DNA of 64,000 nt from positions 124,001 to 188,000 of the forward strand of contig JBJHDF010000001.1 in assembly GCA_050486405.1 (NCBI GenBank), in the 5' to 3' direction. The notes under the pieces were generated by a model. It had not been told where the DNA came from, made no database searches, and was given only the letters and a program-made list of their open reading frames with translations. The DNA comes from JBJHDF01 sp050486405 (GTDB taxonomy: Bacteria; Pseudomonadota; Gammaproteobacteria; Pseudomonadales; Cellvibrionaceae). Position numbers and translations under genes: made by a program. Shown here piece after piece: positions 8,717 to 17,406 of the stretch; positions within the stretch are counted from its first letter, which is position 1, and every line of letters starts with the position of its first letter.

Positions 8717-9615
8717 TGGCCGAGCGGATACGTGTTGTCGAGGTCGGCCCCCGGGACGGTTTACAGAATGAACCCGGCGCCATTGCCACCGCCACCAAGG
8801 TTGCGCTGGTGCAGGCGCTGGCCGACGCTGGGCTGAACTACATCGAAACCGGCGCTTTTGTGAACCCCAAATGGGTGCCGCAAATGGCCGACAGCGCCGA
8901 GGTCTTTGCCGGCATAGAGCGCCGCCCCGGCGTTACCTACGCCGCCCTCACACCCAACGTCAAAGGTTTGCAGCGCGCTCTGGAGGCCCGGGCCGACGAA
9001 GTGGCGGTATTCGCCGCTGCCTCGGAGACGTTCAGCCAGAAGAACATCAACTGCAGCATCGCCGAGAGTATCGAGCGCTTCGCACCACTGACGGCCGCTG
9101 CCCGACAGGCAGACCTTACGGTACGCGGCTATATTTCCTGTATCGCCGGCTGTCCTTACGAAGGCCGCATTGCGCCACGGCAAGTGCTGGCCGTGGCGCG
9201 GCAGTTGCTGGATCTCGGCTGCCGGGAGATATCCCTGGGTGATACCATCGGGGTTGGCACCGCCAGACAGATTCGCGACCTGGTCAACACTCTGACCGCC
9301 GAGATACCCGTGCGGCAGTTGGCCGTGCACCTGCACGATACCTACGGTCAGGCACTGGTCAACGTCTACGCCTCGCTGGAAGCTGGGGTGCGGGTGGTGG
9401 ACAGCTCCGTCGCCGGCCTCGGCGGCTGTCCCTATGCGCCAGGTGCCGCGGGCAATCTGGCCACGGAGGATCTGGTGTATATGCTCGATGGGCTTGGGTT
9501 TGATCACGGCGTGGATCTCGACCGGCTGGTCTGGGCCGGCAACGACATCTGCACACAGCTCGGTCGGCGCAACAGTTCGCGGGTTGCCCAGGCACGCAAG
9601 CCAGGCCAAACATAA
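8716..9615 (+). CDS. mvaB: Hydroxymethylglutaryl-CoA lyase
   Basis: 299 residues, a TIM-barrel enzyme of the DRE-metallolyase family that splits HMG-CoA into acetoacetate and acetyl-CoA in leucine or terpenoid breakdown. Visible signs are the N-terminal VEVGPRDGLQNE, the metal ligands in LAVHLHDTYGQALVN, and the active-site loop with cysteine in VAGLGGCPYAPGAAGN. It follows ubiX with a one-base stop/start overlap. The usual leucine-degradation partners (liu genes) are absent nearby, so the physiological pathway is not shown by context. Confidence 0.93.
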   Translation: MAERIRVVEVGPRDGLQNEPGAIATATKVALVQALADAGLNYIETGAFVNPKWVPQMADSAEVFAGIERRPGVTYAALTPNVKGLQRALEARADEVAVFAAASETFSQKNINCSIAESIERFAPLTAAARQADLTVRGYISCIAGCPYEGRIAPRQVLAVARQLLDLGCREISLGDTIGVGTARQIRDLVNTLTAEIPVRQLAVHLHDTYGQALVNVYASLEAGVRVVDSSVAGLGGCPYAPGAAGNLATEDLVYMLDGLGFDHGVDLDRLVWAGNDICTQLGRRNSSRVAQARKPGQT

Positions 9616-9629
9616 CTAGAGAAAAAGCC

Positions 9630-11147
9630 ATGCAGTCAGGATCCATTCGGCAACTGGTCATCGTCGGCGGCGGTACCGCCGGCTGGCAGTCGGCAGCCTT
9701 TCTGGCGAAACTGTTCAACGGCAAGGGACCCGGCATCACTCTGGTCGAGTCCGCTGACATAGGCACTGTGGGTGTGGGCGAGGCCACCATACCGCCCATC
9801 GCCTTTTTCAATCGCGTACTGGGGCTGGACGAAGCCGACTTCATGCGCGCCACCCGGGCAACGTTCAAACTGGGCATCGAATTCAACGGCTGGCTGAAAG
9901 AAGGCCACAGCTACCTTCATCCCTTCGGCGTGTTCGGCACGCCGCTGGAGGGCATTGCTTTCCACTCCCTGTGGCTGAGAGCCCGCAAGCAGCGCCCCAT
10001 GCCCGACATCAGCGACTACTCGCTGAGTGCCCAGGCGGCCCGCCGGGGGCGTTTCACGCTGCCACCCCCGAACGCCCGAACAGATCAACCGGCACTGTCC
10101 TACGCCTATCACTTTGACGCCACCCTCTACGGGCAATACCTTCGCGCCTACGCGGAAAAGCGCGGCGTTGTCCGTATCGAAGCCACTGTGGAGCAGGTCT
10201 GCCTGAACCCCGAGGACGGTGGCATCAGCCATCTCGTACTGAGTAACGGGCATCATCTGCACGGCGATTTTTTTATCGACTGCTCCGGTTTTCGCAGTTT
10301 GCTGATTGGCGAAGCTCTGGGAGTTGCCTATCACGACTGGTCCGCCCTGCTGCCCGCCGACCGCGCCGTGGCGCTGGCCGACTCCTACGCGGGTGCGCCC
10401 CACCCCTTCACCCGCGCCCTGGCGCACAAGGCCGGCTGGCAGTGGCGCATTCCGCTGCAACACCGCACCGGCAACGGCTATGTGTACGCCAGCAACTACC
10501 TTAGCGACGACGAGGCGGCACACACCCTGTTGGCCAATCTGCAGGGGAAACCCCTGGCCGAACCGCGCTTTCTGCGCTTTACCACCGGGCGGCGGCATCA
10601 ATCCTGGGCAAAAAACTGCGTGGCCATCGGACTGTCCAGCGGCTTTCTCGAACCGCTTGAATCCACCTCCATACATTTGATTCAACACGGACTGATCAGA
10701 CTGGCGGCCGGCTTTCCCCTGAGCCGCATCGACGAGGCCGCCGCCAAGCTATACAATCAGACCATGGCCCGGGAAATGGAAAATATTCGCGACTTTATTA
10801 TTTTTCATTATCACGCCAACCAACGGCTGGGCGAACCGCTCTGGGATTACCTGCGACACATGGACATCCCCGACAGCCTGCGCGAAAAAATTGCGCTGTT
10901 CAAACGCAGAGGGCTGGCCAATTTTCCCGATCAAACCGTCTTTCAGGAGGCAAACTGGCTGGCCGTTATGTTGGGCCAGGGCATAGACCCCGAGGGTTAC
11001 GACCCGCTTGCCGAAAGCGTTGATTTCAATCTGCTGTGCAGCAATCTCGAGCGCTTTCGGGCCTTCTATGCGCAGATCAGCGAACAAATGCCCGAACACG
11101 GCCGCTTTCTGCAAAACTACTGCGCTGCCGCCGCAATAGACCATTAG
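9630..11147 (+). CDS. Tryptophan halogenase family flavoprotein
   Basis: 505 residues, close to the normal length. The FAD-binding motif GGGTAGW is at residues 13-19. The conserved lysine of flavin-dependent halogenases is present in TFKLGIEF (about residue 80), and the WxWxIP motif in GWQWRIPL (about residue 270), which separates halogenases from monooxygenases. GVGEATIPP and the C-terminal SGFLEPLESTSIHLIQ are also typical. Known members chlorinate or brominate indoles and phenols with FADH2 from a separate reductase, but most environmental relatives next to TonB receptors or carbohydrate genes have unknown substrates. There is no flavin reductase or biosynthetic cluster next door. It starts 14 bases after the lyase and is probably in the same operon. 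Confidence 0.88.
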   Translation: MQSGSIRQLVIVGGGTAGWQSAAFLAKLFNGKGPGITLVESADIGTVGVGEATIPPIAFFNRVLGLDEADFMRATRATFKLGIEFNGWLKEGHSYLHPFGVFGTPLEGIAFHSLWLRARKQRPMPDISDYSLSAQAARRGRFTLPPPNARTDQPALSYAYHFDATLYGQYLRAYAEKRGVVRIEATVEQVCLNPEDGGISHLVLSNGHHLHGDFFIDCSGFRSLLIGEALGVAYHDWSALLPADRAVALADSYAGAPHPFTRALAHKAGWQWRIPLQHRTGNGYVYASNYLSDDEAAHTLLANLQGKPLAEPRFLRFTTGRRHQSWAKNCVAIGLSSGFLEPLESTSIHLIQHGLIRLAAGFPLSRIDEAAAKLYNQTMAREMENIRDFIIFHYHANQRLGEPLWDYLRHMDIPDSLREKIALFKRRGLANFPDQTVFQEANWLAVMLGQGIDPEGYDPLAESVDFNLLCSNLERFRAFYAQISEQMPEHGRFLQNYCAAAAIDH

Positions 11148-11159
11148 GGAGAACAGATC

Positions 11160-12506
11160 ATGACGACCAAAGGCATGCCACTGACCTCACTGCTGCTGAT
11201 ACTTGCGCTCGCCGCAACGGCCGCTGAAACACCCAGCGTCGACGAGCTCTACCGCGACTGGTTCCGCAAAAATGCTGTCACCCTGTCGGAACTCGACGAT
11301 CTCGCACCGTTTTATCGCGCGGTGGGTGAGCGCCGGTTCGTGCTACTGGGCGAGTCCACCCACGGCACCCACGAATACTACTACTGGAGAAAACACATTT
11401 CCCGCCATCTGATCGAGCACAAAGGGTTTCGCTTTATTGGTGTGGAAGGCGATTGGGAAAACATCTACCGGTTGAACCAATACGTCAAGCATCACACCGA
11501 CGACGAAACCAGTGCCCGGGATCTGATGCTGGCGATGGAGCGCTGGCCCCAGTGGATGTGGGCCAACGAGGAATTCGAAAGCCTGATCGAGTGGCTGCGG
11601 CAGTACAACGAGCCGCTGGAAGCGCAGGACCGGGTTGGAGTATTCGGTCTGGACATGCAGGACCCGGAAGACTCCGTCGAAGCCGTCATCAACTGGTTCA
11701 CCGCGCAGGACTCAGAGCAATTGCCGGCGGTGCGGGCCGCCTATGGCAGCATCCTCGATTTTCCCGAAACGTTTCGCGGTTACGCGCAACATCTCGCTCA
11801 GGGTGGCAACCGGCTGGACGAGGCGGTCAGACTGCCGGTAGAGCTGTTGCGCCAGCATCAGGGAGACAAGAGCGCCGCACAGATAGACAAGGCATTGTGG
11901 GCCGCCAAGCAAAATGCCCTGGCCGTCAAACGAGCCGAAGCACAGTTTCACGCCTCGGCACGCGGCCCCCGCGAAGACTCCTGGAACCTGCGTGCCAGTC
12001 ACATGGAACAGGCATTCTGGCGCATCGCCCAGCGCTACGGCGACAACAGCCGGGGTATCGTCTGGGCACATAATACTCATGTTGGCGATGCCCGGGCCAC
12101 GGATATGCGCAACCGCAACGAAGTTAATATCGGCCAACTGCTGCGGGAATCCGCCGGAATGGATCAGGTTTTCATCCTCGGTTTCGCCACCCACTCAGGC
12201 AAGGTAATGGCTGGACAACAGTGGGGCGGCGCACGACAGACCATTGACATATTGCCGGCACAGCGCGGCAGCCTGGAATACATACTGAACAAATCAGAAA
12301 TCGAGCAGGCGTTGTTTCTGTTTGACGATCAATTCCGCAGCAGCGACGACTTTCTGGTAGCCCTCAATCACCGCGCCATTGGCGTCATCTATCGGCCACC
12401 TCATGAAGCCTATGTACCCAGTATCGTCCCCTGGCGTTACGACGCCTTGCTTTATATCGACAGCACTGAACCCTTGACGCCATTACATAGAAACAACCGA
12501 CCCTGA
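11160..12506 (+). CDS. Exported erythromycin-esterase-like protein
   Basis: 448 residues with a signal peptide (about 1-23, LILALAATAAE). Erythromycin esterase family motifs are seen: FVLLGESTHGTHEYYYW (catalytic Glu and His), FIGVEGDWENIYRLN, and VWAHNTHVGDA in the second half. EreA/EreB proteins hydrolyse the macrolide lactone, but the family (with succinoglycan-related members) is broad and most exported relatives are not proven resistance enzymes. It follows the halogenase by 12 bases. The periplasmic location suggested by the signal peptide differs from classical cytoplasmic Ere proteins. Confidence 0.85.
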   Translation: MTTKGMPLTSLLLILALAATAAETPSVDELYRDWFRKNAVTLSELDDLAPFYRAVGERRFVLLGESTHGTHEYYYWRKHISRHLIEHKGFRFIGVEGDWENIYRLNQYVKHHTDDETSARDLMLAMERWPQWMWANEEFESLIEWLRQYNEPLEAQDRVGVFGLDMQDPEDSVEAVINWFTAQDSEQLPAVRAAYGSILDFPETFRGYAQHLAQGGNRLDEAVRLPVELLRQHQGDKSAAQIDKALWAAKQNALAVKRAEAQFHASARGPREDSWNLRASHMEQAFWRIAQRYGDNSRGIVWAHNTHVGDARATDMRNRNEVNIGQLLRESAGMDQVFILGFATHSGKVMAGQQWGGARQTIDILPAQRGSLEYILNKSEIEQALFLFDDQFRSSDDFLVALNHRAIGVIYRPPHEAYVPSIVPWRYDALLYIDSTEPLTPLHRNNRP

Positions 12507-12530
12507 CGGGAAAAGGCAGACCAGACAAAT

Positions 12531-13505
12531 ATGCTCCACCGGCTGCGCAGCGATTATCGCCTCTCGATCATTACCCTTCTGGGCGCCTGCGCTGTTGTGG
12601 GGATCACCCCCTTTGCCATATGGCGATTCCTGCGCGGCGACATTCTGATTGGCGTGCTGGATCTGGCTTTGCTGGCCTGCATTGTCAGCACCGTGGGCTA
12701 CGCCTGGCGCACCGGCGACACGCTCAGATCCGGACTGGTGCTGGCCTTTATCATCTGTGTCAGCGGCGTTGTGATCGTTTCGCTGATTGGCGACCTCGGG
12801 CTGTTCTGGCTCTACCCCGCGCTGATTTCCACCTTCTTTCTCACCCTGGCACGGGTCGCCATAGTGGCAAATCTGTGCACCGTATTGCTGCTTATTGCGG
12901 TGGGCAGTGCTTTTACGTCCACCGAGCAGATGATGGCGTTCGCCGCCACTGCGGTAGTAGTGAGCACTTGTGCTCTTGCCTTTGCCCTGCGCACCGAGCA
13001 GCAGCGCCGACGCCTGGAACAGCTGGCAACCCTTGACCCGCTGACCGGCGTGAAAAACCGGCGCGCCATGGACGAAGAGTTGAACAAGGCCGTCAATCTG
13101 TACGCCCGCAACCAAACCCCCTATGGATTGGCATTGTTGGACCTGGATCACTTCAAACGCGTAAACGATACCTACGGTCACGGCGTGGGCGATGACATGC
13201 TGCTGAGTCTTGTGCATCTGCTGGAAAGCAACATTCGTCGCACGGATCAGTTGTTTCGGTATGGTGGCGAGGAATTCTTGTTACTGCTGCCCGGGGTGAA
13301 CAAGGACAGCGTACTGACAGTAATGAGAAATATTCAAAATGTCTTACGTACCTCACTTGCCAGCCCGGCCGGCCCCGTCACCGCGTCATTCGGTGTGGCC
13401 ATTTTGAACGAAAACGAAAACGCAATGAGCTGGTTATCCCGGGCCGATCAGGCTTTGTACCAGGCCAAGGAGGCCGGGCGCGACAGGATCATACTGGCGG
13501 ACTAG
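12531..13505 (+). CDS. Membrane diguanylate cyclase
   Basis: 324 residues. The N-terminal half (about 1-155) has five or six membrane helices and no recognisable periplasmic sensor loop. A GGDEF domain follows from LATLDPLTGVKNRRAMDEEL, with the signature GGEEF in RYGGEEFLLLLPG. An inhibitory RxxD site (RRTD) lies exactly five residues before GGEEF, so product inhibition is expected. It makes c-di-GMP from two GTP at the inner membrane. The stop codon TAG (13503-13505) overlaps the stop of the convergent smr gene by two bases. Confidence 0.92.
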   Translation: MLHRLRSDYRLSIITLLGACAVVGITPFAIWRFLRGDILIGVLDLALLACIVSTVGYAWRTGDTLRSGLVLAFIICVSGVVIVSLIGDLGLFWLYPALISTFFLTLARVAIVANLCTVLLLIAVGSAFTSTEQMMAFAATAVVVSTCALAFALRTEQQRRRLEQLATLDPLTGVKNRRAMDEELNKAVNLYARNQTPYGLALLDLDHFKRVNDTYGHGVGDDMLLSLVHLLESNIRRTDQLFRYGGEEFLLLLPGVNKDSVLTVMRNIQNVLRTSLASPAGPVTASFGVAILNENENAMSWLSRADQALYQAKEAGRDRIILAD

Positions 13506-14071
13506 CGTTTCTGGTGCCTTTCCCGGTTGTCCTGGCGCTTTTTTTCGCTCTTTTTCAGCAACACGTAGGTGGCGCCGCTGGCGCCGTGTTGCTGCTGCGC
13601 GGTGTGAAAGGCCAGCACCTCGGGAAACTGGGGCAGCCAGTGCGCCACGCAGCTTTTCAGCAGCGCCGGCTGGGCGCGACCCACGCCCTTGCCGTGGGTG
13701 ACCAGGGCGCAGCGGATATCGTGCTGCATGCAATCGCGGATAAAACGGAATACCGCCACACGCGCCTGCTCCACCGTCATGCGGTGCAAGTCCAGACGGG
13801 CATCGATGGGGTACTGCCCCAGGCGCAGCTTGCGGTAAACGCCGTGCTGTACGCCAGAGCGCTTGAATTCCAAAAAGTCGTGGGGGTCCAGCGGCGGAAT
13901 GTGTTCACCGGCGAGGAAGTTGTCGTCTTTGTTCTTCTCGGCCACCGCCGCCTGACGGCGGCGCGCCAATGCCTCCGGGTGCGCCTGCTCCTCGGTCAGG
14001 GGCACCCGGGGTTTGGCGTTGAGCGGGCGCACGTCGCCCATGGCCCGCCGAAAAGATTCGTCGTCCGCCAC
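13502..14071 (-). CDS. Smr domain protein (DNA endonuclease SmrA-like)
   Basis: 189 residues. The C-terminal half is an Smr domain: RLDLHRMTVEQARVAV (the 'LDLHG' motif with R in place of G), LVTHGKGVGRAQPALLK (the 'HGkG' motif) and the hydrophobic end FHTAQQQHGASGATYVLL. The N-terminal half is charged and matches the SmrA/YdaL-type leader. Relatives are nicking endonucleases or act in ribosome rescue; the exact role is not fixed by sequence. It sits 14 bases upstream of acs on the opposite edge and converges with the cyclase gene. Confidence 0.88.
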   Translation of the reverse strand: MADDESFRRAMGDVRPLNAKPRVPLTEEQAHPEALARRRQAAVAEKNKDDNFLAGEHIPPLDPHDFLEFKRSGVQHGVYRKLRLGQYPIDARLDLHRMTVEQARVAVFRFIRDCMQHDIRCALVTHGKGVGRAQPALLKSCVAHWLPQFPEVLAFHTAQQQHGASGATYVLLKKSEKKRQDNRERHQKR

Positions 14072-14085
14072 GTGCGCCCCCTCAC

Positions 14086-16020
14086 TCAGCTTTGCCGATT
14101 GGCAATCAGGTCATCCACCACCGCCGGGTCAGCCAGAGTGGAGGTGTCACCCAGGCTGTCCAGCTCGTTGGCGGCAATCTTGCGCAAAATACGGCGCATG
14201 ATCTTGCCCGAGCGCGTTTTTGGCAAACCCGGCGCCCACTGGATAATGTCCGGTTTGGCAATGGGGCCGATCTCCTGCACACACAGGCTCACCAGCGCTT
14301 TTTTCAGCTCGTCGCTGGCCTCACTGCCCTGCATCAGGGTGACATAGGCGTAGATGCCCTGCCCCTTGATGTCGTGGGGATAACCCACCACCGCCGCTTC
14401 GGACACGTCCGGGTGCAACACCAGCGCGCTTTCGATTTCCGCCGTGCCCAGGCGGTGCCCGGAAACATTGAGCACGTCGTCCACGCGACCGGTGATCCAG
14501 TAGTAACCGTCGGCGTCGCGGCGGGCGCCGTCGCCAGTGAAATAGTAGCCGGGGAACGCCTTGTAGTAAGTGTCCACACAGCGCTGGTGATCGCCGTACA
14601 CCGAGCGGATCTGGCTGGGCCAGGGGGCCTTGATGGCCAGCACACCCGCGCCTTCGCCCTCGATCTCGTTGCCGTCGGCGTCCAGCAGCACCGGCTGCAC
14701 CCCGAAGAATGGCAGGGTTGCCGACCCGGGCTTCAAGTCAATGGCTCCCGGTAGCGGCGTGAGCATATGGGCGCCGGTCTCGGTCTGCCACCAGGTGTCC
14801 ATGATGGGGCAGCGACCTTCACCCACCACCCGGTGGTACCACTCCCAGGCTTCGGGGTTGATCGGTTCGCCCACGGTGCCCAGCAATTTGAGCGACTCCC
14901 GGGTGGTATTGCGCACCCACTTGTCGCCGGCACCCATCAGCGCCCGCAGGGCGGTGGGCGCGGTGTAGAAGGTGTTCACCTGATGTTTGTCCACCACCTG
15001 CCAGCAGCGCGAGGCATCCGGGTAAGTGGGCACACCTTCGAACATCAGTGTGATGGCGCCGTTGGCCAGGGGGCCGTAGAGAATGTAGCTGTGACCGGTG
15101 ACCCAGCCGACGTCGGCGGTACACCAGTAAACATCGCCCTCCTGATAGTCGAACACGTATTTGTGGGTCATGGCCGCCTGCAGCAGATAGCCCGCCGTAG
15201 TGTGCAGTACCCCCTTGGGTTTGCCGGTGGAGCCGGAGGTGTAGAGAATAAACAAGGGGTCCTCGGCGTCCATGGACTCCGGCTCACACTGGTCCGCCTG
15301 GCCCGCCACCGACTCCTGGTACCAGATATCCCGCCCCTCCTGCCAGCCCACTTCGGCGCCAGTGCGACGCACCACCAGACAGGTACTGACACCGGGGCAC
15401 TGGGCCAGAGCCTTGTCGGCGTTGGCCTTGAGCGGTACCCGCTTGCCCCCGCGAACGCCTTCGTCGGCGGTGATCAGGGTGCGGCAGTCGGCATCGAGAA
15501 TGCGGTCTTTCAGGGCGTCCGGCGAGAAACCGCCGAACACCACCGAGTGAATGGCGCCGATACGGGCGCAAGCCAGCATGGCGTAAGCCGCTTCGGGAAT
15601 CATGGGCATGTAAATACAGACCCGGTCGCCCTTGCCCACACCGCGCTGGCGCAGCAGGTTGGCCAGCCGGCAGACCTGGGTGTGCAATTCGGCGTAGGTG
15701 ATTTTCCGGTCGTCGTTCGGATCGTCACCCTCCCAGATAATAGCCGTCTGCTCAGCCCGCTGGGGAAGGTGGCGATCTATGCAGTTGACGCTGACATTGA
15801 GTTTGCCGCCATCGAACCAGCGCACCCGCCCCTCTTTGAGATCGGCGTCGCAGACGGTCTGCCAGGTTTGGTCCCAGCTCAGAAACTCGCGGGCCTGCTC
15901 GGCCCAAAATGTATCCGGGTCTTGAATGGACTGCTGATACATTTCCTGATAGCGCTGCCAAGTGATGGCGGCGTGCTTTTTGAAGGTTTCCGGTACGGAA
16001 TAGACGTGCTGTTCGGACAT
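14086..16020 (-). CDS. acs: Acetyl-CoA synthetase
   Basis: 644 residues, the normal length. It converts acetate, ATP and CoA to acetyl-CoA through acetyl-AMP in the cytoplasm. Visible are the adenylation motif FILYTSGSTGKPKGVLHTT, the WCTADVGWVTGHSYILYGPL segment, the DTWWQTETGA motif, YFTGDGARRDADGYYWITGR, and the C-terminal PKTRSGKIMRRILRKI whose lysine is the usual acetylation-control site. The ATG at 16020 has GGAGC upstream. A TTATAA at 16072-16077 upstream could be part of its promoter. It is downstream of panD with a hairpin between them. Confidence 0.97.
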   Translation of the reverse strand: MSEQHVYSVPETFKKHAAITWQRYQEMYQQSIQDPDTFWAEQAREFLSWDQTWQTVCDADLKEGRVRWFDGGKLNVSVNCIDRHLPQRAEQTAIIWEGDDPNDDRKITYAELHTQVCRLANLLRQRGVGKGDRVCIYMPMIPEAAYAMLACARIGAIHSVVFGGFSPDALKDRILDADCRTLITADEGVRGGKRVPLKANADKALAQCPGVSTCLVVRRTGAEVGWQEGRDIWYQESVAGQADQCEPESMDAEDPLFILYTSGSTGKPKGVLHTTAGYLLQAAMTHKYVFDYQEGDVYWCTADVGWVTGHSYILYGPLANGAITLMFEGVPTYPDASRCWQVVDKHQVNTFYTAPTALRALMGAGDKWVRNTTRESLKLLGTVGEPINPEAWEWYHRVVGEGRCPIMDTWWQTETGAHMLTPLPGAIDLKPGSATLPFFGVQPVLLDADGNEIEGEGAGVLAIKAPWPSQIRSVYGDHQRCVDTYYKAFPGYYFTGDGARRDADGYYWITGRVDDVLNVSGHRLGTAEIESALVLHPDVSEAAVVGYPHDIKGQGIYAYVTLMQGSEASDELKKALVSLCVQEIGPIAKPDIIQWAPGLPKTRSGKIMRRILRKIAANELDSLGDTSTLADPAVVDDLIANRQS

Positions 16021-16092
16021 AAGCGGAGCTCCCTATAGTTAGTAATCGTTATGGAAGCCAAAGGATAACTCTTATAACCGGTCAATCAAACA

Positions 16093-16108
16093 GGCCGCGC
16101 ACACGGCC
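16093..16108 (-). terminator. Weak hairpin terminator after panD
   Basis: A 5-bp G/C stem (GGCCG / CGGCC) with a 6-base loop, followed on the minus strand by TGTTTG. It is short and lacks a full T-run, so termination is likely partial. Confidence 0.35.
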
Positions 16109-16132
16109 CGCCGGAAAATCGCCAACCGGCCT

Positions 16133-16513
16133 TCAGGCCACCTGCACCGGAATACTGTGCGAGGTGCGCTCCACCCGGTTGCGTTCGTCTAGGTAGACGA
16201 GTTTGGGTTTGTGCTGGCGCAGCTCGGCCTCGTCGTACTGGCCATAGGCGGCGATGATCACGCGATCGCCCACCTGCACCTTGCGGGCAGCGGCGCCGTT
16301 CATGGAAATGGTGCGCGAACCGGCCTCGGCCAGGATCACGTAGGTGGTGAAGCGCTCGCCGGTGTTGACGTTGTAGATGTCGATCTGCTCGAACTCGCGC
16401 AGCCCGGCCAGTTCCACCAGATCCCGGTCGATGGCGCAGGAACCGTCGTACCAGAGTTCCGCCTGGGTGACACAGGCCAGGTGCAGCTTGCCCTTGAGCA
16501 TGGTTGAAAACAT
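16133..16513 (-). CDS. panD: Aspartate 1-decarboxylase proenzyme
   Basis: 126 residues, the normal length. It makes beta-alanine from aspartate for pantothenate. The Gly-Ser self-cleavage site that forms the pyruvoyl group is seen in WYDGSCAIDRDL (Gly24-Ser25). Other signs are the N-terminal MLKGKLH, YNVNTGERF, and NGAAARKVQVGDRVIIAAYG. It lies 5 bases after panC and forms a panC-panD pair; panB is not in the window. Confidence 0.96.
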   Translation of the reverse strand: MFSTMLKGKLHLACVTQAELWYDGSCAIDRDLVELAGLREFEQIDIYNVNTGERFTTYVILAEAGSRTISMNGAAARKVQVGDRVIIAAYGQYDEAELRQHKPKLVYLDERNRVERTSHSIPVQVA

Positions 16514-16518
16514 GATTT

Positions 16519-17406
16519 CTAGTCCTCCGACGCATCATCTGCGGCGCCCAGGGGCACCTGCAGGGATATATTGTCTATCAAACGGGCACCGCGCGTATAG
16601 ATGGCGCCCAGGATGGTGATGGCCCGGTCGTCGTGAGCGGCGGGCATCAGGGTGCGGCTGTGGCAGATACTGACATAATCCACTTTGAAACCGGCGGCCC
16701 GGATCTGTTCCCCGGCGTCGCGCTCAAGGGCGCGGTAATCCCGACGACCGGCGCGAATCTGCTCCTCCACCCAGCACAGGCTGCGGTAGAGCTGGTTGGC
16801 CCGGGGGCGTTCGTCATCCTCCAGGTAGCGGTTGCGCGAACTCAGAGCCAGGCCGTCGTCGGCGCGCACTATGGGGCTGGCGCTGATTTCCACCGGCAGG
16901 CACAGGTCTTCCACCATGCGGCGGATCACCGCCAGTTGCTGGAAGTCCTTGATACCGAATACCGCCTCGTCCGGCTGGACGATGTTGAACAGCTTGCTCA
17001 CCACCGTGGTGACCCCCTCGAAGTGCCCGGGACGGCTGGCGCCGCAGAGAATATCGGTCATGGTGGGTACCACCACCCGGGTCTGGCCGTCCATGCCGTT
17101 GGGGTACATCTCCGTCTCTTCGGGGCAAAAGAGAAAGTCGCAGTTCGCCTTTTCCAGCCGGGCCGTATCTTCGGCCAGGGTGCGCGGATACTTTTCCCAG
17201 TCTTCGTTGAGGCCGAACTGCAACCGGTTGACAAAAATGCTGGCCACCACGCAGTCGCAACTGGCCTGGGCCTGGCGCACCAGGGCGATATGGGCGTCGT
17301 GCAGGTTGCCCATGGTAGCCACCAGGCCGATGCGCTGGCCGGCGCGGCGCGCCTCGGCCAGGGCCTGGCGCAAAGTATGGATGTGGTGGAAGACCTGCAT
17401 GGGCAT
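16519..17406 (-). CDS. panC: Pantothenate synthetase
   Basis: 295 residues. It condenses pantoate and beta-alanine with ATP. Visible signs are VATMGNLHDAHIALV (HxGH region), GIKDFQQLAVIRRMVEDL and ALSSRNRYL (the KMSKS-like region). The second HIGH-like motif reads HDAH rather than HxGH, a Gly-to-Ala change worth noting. The ATG at 17406 overlaps the dnaB stop by one base (TGATG on the minus strand); a downstream ATG at 17400 is an alternative. Coupling of panC to dnaB looks accidental rather than functional. Confidence 0.94.
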   Translation of the reverse strand: MPMQVFHHIHTLRQALAEARRAGQRIGLVATMGNLHDAHIALVRQAQASCDCVVASIFVNRLQFGLNEDWEKYPRTLAEDTARLEKANCDFLFCPEETEMYPNGMDGQTRVVVPTMTDILCGASRPGHFEGVTTVVSKLFNIVQPDEAVFGIKDFQQLAVIRRMVEDLCLPVEISASPIVRADDGLALSSRNRYLEDDERPRANQLYRSLCWVEEQIRAGRRDYRALERDAGEQIRAAGFKVDYVSICHSRTLMPAAHDDRAITILGAIYTRGARLIDNISLQVPLGAADDASED

